Shown: positions 13,421 to 19,893 of the stretch, one piece after another
How the letters are laid out: each line of letters starts with the position of its first letter
Numbering within the stretch: position 1 is the first letter of the stretch
NCBI GenBank assembly: GCA_045603085.1
Contig: JAZULL010000021.1
Coordinates: 1 to 19,893, forward strand
DNA length: 19,893 nt
Direction of reading: 5' to 3'
Source of the DNA: SVQP01 sp045603085
GTDB lineage: Bacteria; Bacillota; Clostridia; Oscillospirales; CAG-272
Program-made: the position numbers and the translations under genes
Notes under the pieces: model-generated
What the model was told of the DNA's origin: nothing
Database searches by the model: none
The model's input: only the letters and a program-made list of their open reading frames with translations

Positions 13421-13447
13421 CCCTATTAGTTCTTGGTATGAAATAAC
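13412..13447 (+). repeat. 36-base CRISPR-repeat-like sequence (solitary)
   Basis: The stretch starts GTTGTAGTTCCCT, which matches 12 of the first 13 bases of the Neisseria meningitidis type II-C repeat (GTTGTAGCTCCCT, from memory), and runs on through TTCTTGGTATG to end ATAAC, for a total of 36 bases, the usual type II length. Only one full-length unit is present, so this is not an array. Shorter segments that begin GTTG and end GAAATAAC lie at 13478-13500 (plus strand) and 13557-13525 (minus strand). Relation to real CRISPR repeats is a resemblance, not a proven homology. Confidence 0.4.
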
Positions 13448-13487
13448 AGCTCGACGCCATCGTGGCCATGTGGCTCTGTTGTAAAAC

Positions 13488-13574
13488 AAAAAGAAATAAC
13501 CGCCTCGGCTTCCAAACGTAGGCGGTTATTTCTTTAACCAATTACCAGGGAAGCAACCGTCATCGGTGCTCTCC
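13488..13574 (-). ncRNA. Candidate antisense RNA (about 85-90 nt) from the convergent promoter
   Basis: Transcription from the promoter at 13581-13609 should start near 13574 and end at the hairpin 13535-13490, which on this strand is followed by TTTTTGTTTT, a good U-run. The RNA would overlap the 3' end of the plus-strand RNA over the whole hairpin. There is no ribosome binding site plus start codon giving a frame of note. Size and geometry match antitoxin RNAs of par/Fst-like type I systems. Existence is inferred. Confidence 0.55.
13490..13535. terminator. Shared bidirectional terminator
   Basis: A perfect 16-base-pair stem (13490-13505 with 13520-13535, AAAGAAATAACCGCCT and its complement) and a 14-base loop. 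On the minus strand it is followed by TTTTTGTTTT; on the plus strand the arm itself ends in TTATTTCTTT. It lies between the two convergent promoters and would stop both RNAs. Confidence 0.82.
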
Positions 13575-13580
13575 GTTATT

Positions 13581-13609
13581 ATTATACCAAAAGCCCCCTG
13601 ACTTGTCAA
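13581..13609 (-). promoter_or_regulatory. Perfect sigma-A promoter on the minus strand, embedded in a terminator
   Basis: On the minus strand TTGACA (13609-13604), exactly 17 bases, then TATAAT (13586-13581). The -35 lies in the loop and the -10 overlaps the outer arm of the hairpin at 13584-13623. Expected start near 13574, giving the short antisense RNA. Confidence 0.82.
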
Positions 13610-13623
13610 GGGGCTTTTGGTAT
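13584..13623. terminator. Terminator at the end of the polyvalent protein gene
   Basis: A perfect 14-base-pair stem (13584-13597 with 13610-13623, ATACCAAAAGCCCC and its complement) with a 12-base loop. The AAAAGCCCC...GGGGCTTTT core is a classic intrinsic terminator that works in both directions. On the minus strand it begins at the last base of the polyvalent gene's TAA. It would also catch plus-strand readthrough. Confidence 0.8.
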
Positions 13624-16600
13624 TATTTCTGTGCAAGGATCTTGCCGTCCTTCACCGTAAAGCCGCAGGCCTTGGCCAGTTCCTCCCTCTCGGCCTTCGG
13701 CAGCTTGGACTTTAGGATGTAGGAAAGGAGCGCACGCTTGGCATTCGCCGCGCTGACCCCCTTGATGTCGCCATCCCTCGGGGTGTACCCTCGGCTTGCA
13801 AGCAGGAGGAGCTTCTGCTCCTTCGGGATGTCCAAGGAATTGATGACCGCAAGGATCTTTTTCTTCTTGCTCCCTTCGATCACGTTGCCACTCTTGTCAA
13901 GGTCGCTCTCAAGCCCGATGGTGGAGAAATGGAAGGCGTACAGATCGTCGAAGCTGACACCGACCTTGTTGAAGAGGGCGTACTTCGCATAGCTCTTCTC
14001 GTTGTAATTCTCAAGAGCGGACTCGGCGCCGAATACGAGGCGAGTGATCTCGGCATCGCGGAGCTTCTTGGCCATATCCTTTGTATACCCGGCTTCAATC
14101 GCCGCTGTATCGAGACCGTTTGTCGCTTCGATGGCCTTGTTCACGGCATCCACCGATTTGAGCGCAGAGTCATACTCGGCATTGATGAGCGCCCGGATCA
14201 CACGAACCTTCGCCATCTTCTCCTTGTTGTCGATGCTGTCGGCTCTCACCGCATCAAGCTCCTCGTTCAGCTGTCGCACAGATTTCTTCACGCGGTTCAG
14301 ATACCCGAGGCGATACTCGGCATTCGCATCTCCCGCCGTGTCCGCATACTGTGTCTCGTCATAGAGCGCGTAGAACCGCTCGGAGAGCTTGTTGTTGGTT
14401 ACCGAGTCAAGCGTGAAGTTGCCGGAGAAGAAATCGCGGTGCTCCTTCTTGGATGTGGCGGGAAGGACAAAGTCACCAACCACACCCGAATACTGGTCAA
14501 GGAGGTAGTGGATCTTCTTCGGGGACATATTCCACCCATTCGGTATGATACTGCCGATCTTCACCGCGATCCAGCTTGTGCTCTCATCATAACGGTCACG
14601 AGGAGCGGTGTCGTCAAACTCGCGGCCCTCGATCTCTCCGCCGTACCAGGTCTTGTTGTTCTTCACATCAGAGAGCGGGGAGAAAATGGTGCGGCTCACG
14701 TTCTCGACGGGGGTGATCTGCGAAACCACGTTGGAGGCGTAGCCCGCAAGCTCGGCATCCTCGCCCTTCGCAAGCTTGTCGCCTCGGTTGTAAAGCCCGC
14801 CGATGACCGATGCCAAGCGCCCTCTCGGGATCTTAATGAAGGTGCCGTCGGCAGTCTTAATGAGGAAGTTGTTCTCCTTGTCTGTCTCGCGGAGCTTTTC
14901 GTACTCCTCGTCATCGTCATACATAAGACTGTTGAGGAGCATAGGCGCGATGCCGATGACGGCCGCCTTGGTGATAAGCCACGCCATCCCGCGCACCCAG
15001 TGCCCGCCCGTGAAGGCATCCCCCACATTGCGGAAGATCTTGTCAAAGCCCTGAATGGCAGGGTTCAGGAAGGGCATAACCGTCGCGTTCAGCACCTTGG
15101 TGATTTTCCCTCGCCGCCCGAAGTTTGTTGTCACTTCCGCGCTATTATTGAGGGCTACGGCAGGAGAATCGCCAGCCGCAAGCGATGCCTTGAACTCGGC
15201 AAAGCGCGTGGTCTGCTCCAAGAAGGCGTTGATATTCTCAATGGTGGTAAGGCCGTTTTTCAAGAGGTTCTTTGCCCGTTTGAAAACCTCCGCGAAGTTG
15301 ACCTCGCCGTTTGTACCGAACACCTTCGCCAAGGCTTCAAAGCCACTTCGCCCCGCCTTATCCTTCAGGCTACCGTCAAACACCGTGCTGGAGAAGCCGC
15401 CCATAGCGCGGTACAGCTCCCAGTCGGCGGAATTCTGCAACATCTCCTTGCCGACCGTCAGCATATACCGAGCAAACAAGACGGGGTGCTTGCTGTTCAG
15501 CCCTGCATCCTGCAAGTCCCTTATGGGGTTTCGGATGGCAAATGCGGGGTTCATCGAGGTGACACCGCGCTTATACCAGGTGTTTAGGAACGCGAGCGCC
15601 TGCATCACCGGGCTTTCGAAGTCCACAGACGGCTTGCGAAGACCGTCAAAGCCGGAAAGCAGCTCCTTGGAGATCGCAAGCGTGACCCTCTTTCCGTCGG
15701 CATAGAAGGTCAGCTGTCCGGGCTTCGGTCGCATCACCGTATCCACGGCATCCTCCTCCGATCCGACCGCCTCCTCCGAGAGGATCTTCACGTAGGTATC
15801 GTCACCCGAGGACTTGGCCGCATCGTAGAGGGCGCGAGCCAGCTTGTTGATCTGTCCCGCCTTCAGCACCTCATCGGTCTGCATAGCGATAGAGACGGAA
15901 ACATCCAGGATGTCCTGGTTGCCGCCCTTTGCCTTGCGTACCGTCTTTTCTACCTCCATAGCATTCTTGCCCTTGATGGACGATATGCCGCCGCCCTCCA
16001 CATCGCGGTGAGATGGGACGTAGTGCGGATACAGCTGCTTCATCCGGTCGGCCATATCCTGCGTGATAAGCCCCGCCTCCACGCGCAGGTTCTGCAAGTT
16101 GTCGAGGTAAGCATACACCCGCTTGGCAAGGTTGGCAAACTCGGGGTACGCGGCATCATACTTCTTCACGATATCGCGGGATTCATCCGCTGTGATATCG
16201 TGGTCGCGCTTCACATTCCCCTTTTCGTCAAGCGTTTCGTCCTTGCCGAATACGGGCTTATTCTTCAGCAGAGCATCTTCATACTCTTCCTTTGCCTTAC
16301 CGAGCTCCTTCTTTTTCTTGGCAATGTCGCGTTTTGCCTCCTTCAAAAGGTCGTTGAGCGCCGAAAGCTCCCTTGCAAAGGTATCGACCTGCTTATTCCA
16401 GACCTCTTTCGCCTTGGCCGTCTTGACCACGCCTCTTCTGACCTTGGCATTGTTCAGGGCCGTTTGCTTCTTCCCGATGTCGCTTGTGAGCTGCTTTTTT
16501 CGGTTCTCAAGCGCGGCAAGATTGTTCTCCAGCGTTTGCACGGTCCTGCGCAGGGGCGCCGCCCAAACGAACGAACGACTCTCAAGTGTCATACGGTCGA

Positions 16601-19600
16601 TGTTGAGCTGATGCAGAAGGTAATCGTCAAACGCGATCCTCTTCTCCTTCGTCCATTTCTGCGCGGGCTTCAGGATCTCCAAGAGACCGTCTCCCATCCG
16701 CTCCACCTTGTCCGAGAAGATGTTGTACTGCGCCGAGCCGATCATCGTCTGCGCTTGGCTTCTCGCCGCTCGCGCCTGCTGTACCATCGCTTCCACGGTG
16801 GGCTTGTCGATCTTCCCCACCTTGCGCAGATAGGTCTCAATGCCGTACAGCTCGTCCACTGTATCAATGTAGGTGCGCGTCTTAGCGGTGAAGACCTTGT
16901 CCCGGAAGTCTGCCTTATACTCGTCTTTGGTCTTGCCCACCGCTCCCGCCGTCGGGGATACGTAGGTCGCATCCTCGGGAAGGGCAAAGCGGATATCGGG
17001 GTTTTTAGTCGGGGTCTTGTTGTCTGTGTTTTTGACCTGTTCTGCCGAGAGGGCGATATAAGTCTGCACCTTGCGCCCGAACGATCCTTGATCTTCAAGA
17101 AGAAATACGCCATCGTAGCCGTTGTCCTTCAGATATTCGTCGATCAGCGCCTTTGCTTTTTTATCCAGAGCGGTATTCGCGTCCTCCCATTCGTCGAGGA
17201 CTTTCTGGCTTTCGGCTTCGCTCTCTTCGTACAAAGCATCTATTTCCTTTCGCTCCATCTCCGAGAGTTCTGTGTTTCTGCGTCTGCGCGCCAGCCTCTT
17301 CAAGTTGAACGCTTCCTCAAACTGTTCTTTGTAAACTCTATCGTTTACGGCGATCTGTGCAAGGATGTCCGCATATCCGTCGATATTGTGCTTCCAGTAC
17401 CATTGCGCGTCCGCTCTTGTATAGAATTTCAGGGGATTTGTGATGTTCGCGTAAAGCCGCATCTGCTTATCGCCCTTCAAGCCAATATTTTCGTCGGTAG
17501 GCTTCAAGAAAATGCCGTGCGGAGTTTCGTTATCTCTTGCTCCTGCGCCTTCGCGCTGGGTATCAAATTCCGTAAACTCTGCGTTGGTCTGGTGGTATAG
17601 TACGAGCAACCTGCCTTGACCGTCCTTTGTGCGGCTATCCTTGAAATATTCCTTTTGCTGTTCGGTCAGGGCTTCGCCGTCGCTGTCGGTATCCGGCAGG
17701 GCATAGCGGATGTCGGGATTTGTTTGGTCGAATGTACCAATATTGGCATCGGCACCGGTCGCCGCGGATTTGATCTGCGTGCTCTCCTCAACATACCATG
17801 TTTGATTTTTGAGATCGATAATCCCGTCATAATCGCCCTTGTGGTACTCGTTTCTCCACTTGGTTCTGTCCGCATTCTCTTCGATCACATACGGATTTTC
17901 CATGCGGAGGTACACCGGCATCACAATTCCGCCTCTGTCCTCCCCCTTAGAAAACAAACCGTTTGCGAACTGATGCGCTTTTTTATAGTTGGGGGTGAAA
18001 TAGAATCCGTCCCCGAGTGCTCTGCCAAAGCTCGGCTTATCCTGGAGGATAAATTCGGTAAACTTCGACCTCGTTCCATGATAAAACACTTTCGGCGTTC
18101 CATCATCGTTCAAAAAATGCTCGCTGACGGGCTTGGGAGAAAATTCTTTGTCATATTGCTTGACAAAAGCGTGCAGATCGGATATACTATTGATAGTAGC
18201 TGGGAGCGAACCGGTTAAGCCTCCGACATAGGAGAGAACACCGTTGTCAATCTCAGCTATTTTTTCTATATACTTCAGTGTGTATGCACGCGTGAAGCTT
18301 AGATTTTGCTTTTCAGAGAAAACTTCTTCTGCAAAAAGTTTGATGAGAGATATTTTCCCATCGTACTCTACCGCGCAATACAAACTATGCATCCACGATG
18401 ACCCCGGCAATTTTCTATTACTTGAGCCATCTGATACAACCGTATCAAGCAGTATAGCGTTTTCCACAACTTTCGAAAGATTTGCTGCAATGATCGCTAT
18501 ATCGTTCTTATATGCCTTAGGAGCATTCAATATCGATTCCTTCGCAACGTCCTTGCTCCAAGACATTTTACGTTTTGTATCATTGTTTACGGCATTTCCA
18601 GAATTTACAGATGCAGTTTTATCAAGACCTATCGGCGTATATTGCGAATGATCAAAAGATCTCCAATCACCAAACCAGGCACGGAAGAAGGGCGACTTTA
18701 CCCCCAGTTCCTGATAGAACTTGTACGCCCATTTCTGTGTAGCAGGAAGGAACCGTGGATTCGATGCAAGCTCGTTGATACTATGTCTGCCAAATGACCG
18801 TAGTGTGGCGATGTCATCATCTGTGATGGTTTTTTCGTATTCGGTGTATTTCGCAGCTTCCGCATACCGTCTCCCGTCGGCACCAACCTGCGCTTTTTCG
18901 GGATTTGCGCCAACCACGGCCTCGGCGGCGAGGTTGCCACGGTTGAACTCCGAAAAGCTCGCAAGGATGGTCTCAAAGGTGCGGTACAGCCGACCTGCCG
19001 CGAGGGAAAGGCGGCTGTGGCCCTTATAATCGGTTTTGGCTAGCTTAAAGAAGGAGAGTATCTTGTCACCAAGGGTAGGCTCCTCCTTCATCATACGCGC
19101 AAGATTATCGCGGTTTGCGACCACGTCCTCCGCGTGATGGACCGAAAGCTCCTCGGAGATCTCGGCCTCGGGTCTTCCCGCCTTTTCGTAAACCTCACGC
19201 ACCTCCTCCTTGCGCTTCTCGTCCATGTGCTTGACCTCGCCGTCGATCACCTCGGCAAATTGACGGTCTTTGTACAGGGCGTGGGACAGCTCGTGAAGGA
19301 GGAGCTTAGCGGCACTCCGCTTGCCCTCGGGGTTCACGACGATCTCGTTAGTCGACGGGGAGTAGAAGCCGTCTGCGTAGCCGACAAGGATGACGGGCTT
19401 GCCGTCCTCCATCTTCACGCTCTCACGCCGACACTGCGCTTTGGAGAAGGTCACGCGCACAGAGGAGCGCGCCGAGACGGTCGCATAGGTCTCGATATCC
19501 GCGTCCGACAGCCCGAGCGCACGCCCCTGGCGGATGAGGGTACGGATCTCTCTCTGCTCGTTTCCTACAAGCTCGCGATACCGCTTGATATGCTCCCGTG

Positions 19601-19893
19601 CCCACGTGTCAAGCTCCTCCTCGCGGGCTTTTCTCTGTTCCTCGGCCTTGGCGCGCCGCTCCTCTGCCTTGGCCGTGTCCTGCTCGCGGCGGTACTTCTG
19701 CAGGGCCGCCGTAGCCTCTTTGGGTGTCATCGCCATTGTGATCGAGCGCGTCTCGTAATCGTAGATGCGGACACTCTCGCCATCCTTGATGATGGCAACG
19801 TCACCGAAGCGATAGATCCCATCGGCAAGCGCCACGCCTACCACCTTCGGCAGGGGCTTTCCGTGCTTGGCCACCTGCTCGGCACGGTAGCGG
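13623..19893 (-). CDS. Giant polyvalent phage protein: metallopeptidase-like, LPD3, two ART-like domains, LPD38-like (5' end off window)
   Basis: The frame is open to the right edge (RYRAEQ precedes the first in-frame start, GTG at 19874), so the gene is probably 5'-truncated; at least 2083 residues are seen, numbered here from that GTG. HELSH (194-198) with a downstream acidic EELSVHHAED (near 240) looks like a zinc metallopeptidase. FFRAWFGDW (near 395) opens an LPD3/nuclease-like segment (VVENAILLD near 470, RAYTLKYIEKIA near 528). VFYHGT (596-601) with GDGFYFTP, and LYHQT (759-763) with NGYDGVFLLED (near 917), are two ADP-ribosyltransferase-like segments, each closed by NPDIR(Y/F)ALP. A coiled coil follows (about 1105-1200). 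The last 800 residues are LPD38-like (MNPAFAIRNPIRDL at 1441; NFGRRG; MPFLNPAIQG at 1600; hydrophobic 1627-1649). Polyvalent proteins of phages and plasmids are thought to enter the host with the DNA and act on host defences. The terminator follows directly. Confidence 0.82.
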   Translation of the reverse strand, partial: RYRAEQVAKHGKPLPKVVGVALADGIYRFGDVAIIKDGESVRIYDYETRSITMAMTPKEATAALQKYRREQDTAKAEERRAKAEEQRKAREEELDTWAREHIKRYRELVGNEQREIRTLIRQGRALGLSDADIETYATVSARSSVRVTFSKAQCRRESVKMEDGKPVILVGYADGFYSPSTNEIVVNPEGKRSAAKLLLHELSHALYKDRQFAEVIDGEVKHMDEKRKEEVREVYEKAGRPEAEISEELSVHHAEDVVANRDNLARMMKEEPTLGDKILSFFKLAKTDYKGHSRLSLAAGRLYRTFETILASFSEFNRGNLAAEAVVGANPEKAQVGADGRRYAEAAKYTEYEKTITDDDIATLRSFGRHSINELASNPRFLPATQKWAYKFYQELGVKSPFFRAWFGDWRSFDHSQYTPIGLDKTASVNSGNAVNNDTKRKMSWSKDVAKESILNAPKAYKNDIAIIAANLSKVVENAILLDTVVSDGSSNRKLPGSSWMHSLYCAVEYDGKISLIKLFAEEVFSEKQNLSFTRAYTLKYIEKIAEIDNGVLSYVGGLTGSLPATINSISDLHAFVKQYDKEFSPKPVSEHFLNDDGTPKVFYHGTRSKFTEFILQDKPSFGRALGDGFYFTPNYKKAHQFANGLFSKGEDRGGIVMPVYLRMENPYVIEENADRTKWRNEYHKGDYDGIIDLKNQTWYVEESTQIKSAATGADANIGTFDQTNPDIRYALPDTDSDGEALTEQQKEYFKDSRTKDGQGRLLVLYHQTNAEFTEFDTQREGAGARDNETPHGIFLKPTDENIGLKGDKQMRLYANITNPLKFYTRADAQWYWKHNIDGYADILAQIAVNDRVYKEQFEEAFNLKRLARRRRNTELSEMERKEIDALYEESEAESQKVLDEWEDANTALDKKAKALIDEYLKDNGYDGVFLLEDQGSFGRKVQTYIALSAEQVKNTDNKTPTKNPDIRFALPEDATYVSPTAGAVGKTKDEYKADFRDKVFTAKTRTYIDTVDELYGIETYLRKVGKIDKPTVEAMVQQARAARSQAQTMIGSAQYNIFSDKVERMGDGLLEILKPAQKWTKEKRIAFDDYLLHQLNIDRMTLESRSFVWAAPLRRTVQTLENNLAALENRKKQLTSDIGKKQTALNNAKVRRGVVKTAKAKEVWNKQVDTFARELSALNDLLKEAKRDIAKKKKELGKAKEEYEDALLKNKPVFGKDETLDEKGNVKRDHDITADESRDIVKKYDAAYPEFANLAKRVYAYLDNLQNLRVEAGLITQDMADRMKQLYPHYVPSHRDVEGGGISSIKGKNAMEVEKTVRKAKGGNQDILDVSVSIAMQTDEVLKAGQINKLARALYDAAKSSGDDTYVKILSEEAVGSEEDAVDTVMRPKPGQLTFYADGKRVTLAISKELLSGFDGLRKPSVDFESPVMQALAFLNTWYKRGVTSMNPAFAIRNPIRDLQDAGLNSKHPVLFARYMLTVGKEMLQNSADWELYRAMGGFSSTVFDGSLKDKAGRSGFEALAKVFGTNGEVNFAEVFKRAKNLLKNGLTTIENINAFLEQTTRFAEFKASLAAGDSPAVALNNSAEVTTNFGRRGKITKVLNATVMPFLNPAIQGFDKIFRNVGDAFTGGHWVRGMAWLITKAAVIGIAPMLLNSLMYDDDEEYEKLRETDKENNFLIKTADGTFIKIPRGRLASVIGGLYNRGDKLAKGEDAELAGYASNVVSQITPVENVSRTIFSPLSDVKNNKTWYGGEIEGREFDDTAPRDRYDESTSWIAVKIGSIIPNGWNMSPKKIHYLLDQYSGVVGDFVLPATSKKEHRDFFSGNFTLDSVTNNKLSERFYALYDETQYADTAGDANAEYRLGYLNRVKKSVRQLNEELDAVRADSIDNKEKMAKVRVIRALINAEYDSALKSVDAVNKAIEATNGLDTAAIEAGYTKDMAKKLRDAEITRLVFGAESALENYNEKSYAKYALFNKVGVSFDDLYAFHFSTIGLESDLDKSGNVIEGSKKKKILAVINSLDIPKEQKLLLLASRGYTPRDGDIKGVSAANAKRALLSYILKSKLPKAEREELAKACGFTVKDGKILAQK

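Larger units (their letters stand above)
13374..13538 (+). ncRNA. Candidate plus-strand RNA (about 165 nt) from the consensus promoter
   Basis: The predicted transcript begins with a small 5' hairpin (AGCCC/GGGCT, 13374-13387), crosses four GTTGTA-like hexamers (13394-13417), a CRISPR-repeat-like 36-mer (13412-13447) and the hairpin at 13490-13535. No protein frame of more than about 25 codons with a ribosome binding site is present. The longest candidate, 13456-13518 in the frame of GCC-ATC-GTG-GCC-ATG, gives only MWLCCKTKRNNRLGFQT from its ATG. The C-terminal KRNNR overlapping the terminator is reminiscent of type I holin-like toxins, so the RNA may be a decayed toxin mRNA. Alternatively it is a regulatory or CRISPR-repeat-mimic RNA. 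Existence of the transcript is inferred from promoter and terminator only. Confidence 0.55.

Noticed and set aside
13394..13500. A CRISPR array
   Set aside because: Only one full-length 36-base unit is present. The other GTTG...GAAATAAC segments are shorter and diverged, and there are no regular spacers or cas genes in the window. Treated as a solitary repeat-like element at most.
13089..13541. A 150-residue reading of the zinc-ribbon gene from a start at 13541
   Set aside because: The extra N-terminus would cross the 16-bp terminator hairpin, be read through the GTTGTA hexamers as QLQLQLQL, and span both promoter regions. The ATG at 13259 has a good ribosome binding site just after promoter copy B.
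1..19893. tRNA genes, insertion sequences, integrase or attachment sites
   Set aside because: None was recognised; no cloverleaf, transposase-like frame or integrase motif was found, so lytic versus prophage state cannot be decided from this window.

Overview
This window is a piece of a tailed-phage genome or prophage (Caudoviricetes). All recognisable protein genes lie on the minus strand, so transcription reads from the right edge to the left edge. Strong AGGAGG-type ribosome binding sites, consensus sigma-A promoters, frequent TGATG/ATGA stop-start overlaps and gut-Firmicutes-style tail proteins (NDGGLPNP, ENGTYDV, xGYx and CYRKSDGV motifs) suggest a host among gut Bacillota (Clostridia). 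This host call is inference. The virion looks short-tailed: scaffold, capsid, connector and nozzle genes are followed directly by fibre genes, and there is no tape measure, tail tube or sheath gene.

Layout, in order of transcription (right to left). (1) 19893-13623: one giant, 5'-truncated 'polyvalent' protein with a metallopeptidase-like HELSH motif, an LPD3/nuclease-like segment, two ADP-ribosyltransferase-like segments, a coiled coil and an LPD38-like C-terminal half. (2) 13622-13260: a 363-base region with no protein gene. It holds two perfect TTGACA-17-TATAAT promoters facing each other around a shared hairpin terminator, a 36-base CRISPR-repeat-like sequence, and a second kind of promoter. 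(3) 13259-12864: a zinc-ribbon mini-protein, a repeated 31-base element with a terminator, and a 40-residue basic protein. (4) 12845-10620: scaffold, small decoration-like protein, major capsid protein. (5) 10600-7128: connector and nozzle/hub-like protein. (6) 7131-3120: three fibre or adhesin proteins. (7) 3108-2787: a 29-residue membrane peptide, then a promoter, a second copy of the 31-base element and a terminator. (8) 2786-1: small proteins, including a two-helix ferritin-like one, then three consecutive membrane proteins that probably belong to a lysis cassette whose endolysin would lie off the left edge.

Two things deserve most attention. First, the convergent-promoter locus at 13339-13623 has the architecture of a type I toxin-antitoxin or antisense RNA pair but lacks an intact toxin. 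Its plus-strand RNA carries a 36-base stretch that begins like a type II CRISPR repeat, so it could be a decayed toxin locus or a solitary-repeat (RNA anti-CRISPR-like) element. Second, the capsid module and the lysis-side module are each preceded by the same promoter architecture (a 17-base upstream element, 16 bases, an extended -10) and the same 31-base element fused to a terminator. This suggests coordinated control by attenuation or antitermination.
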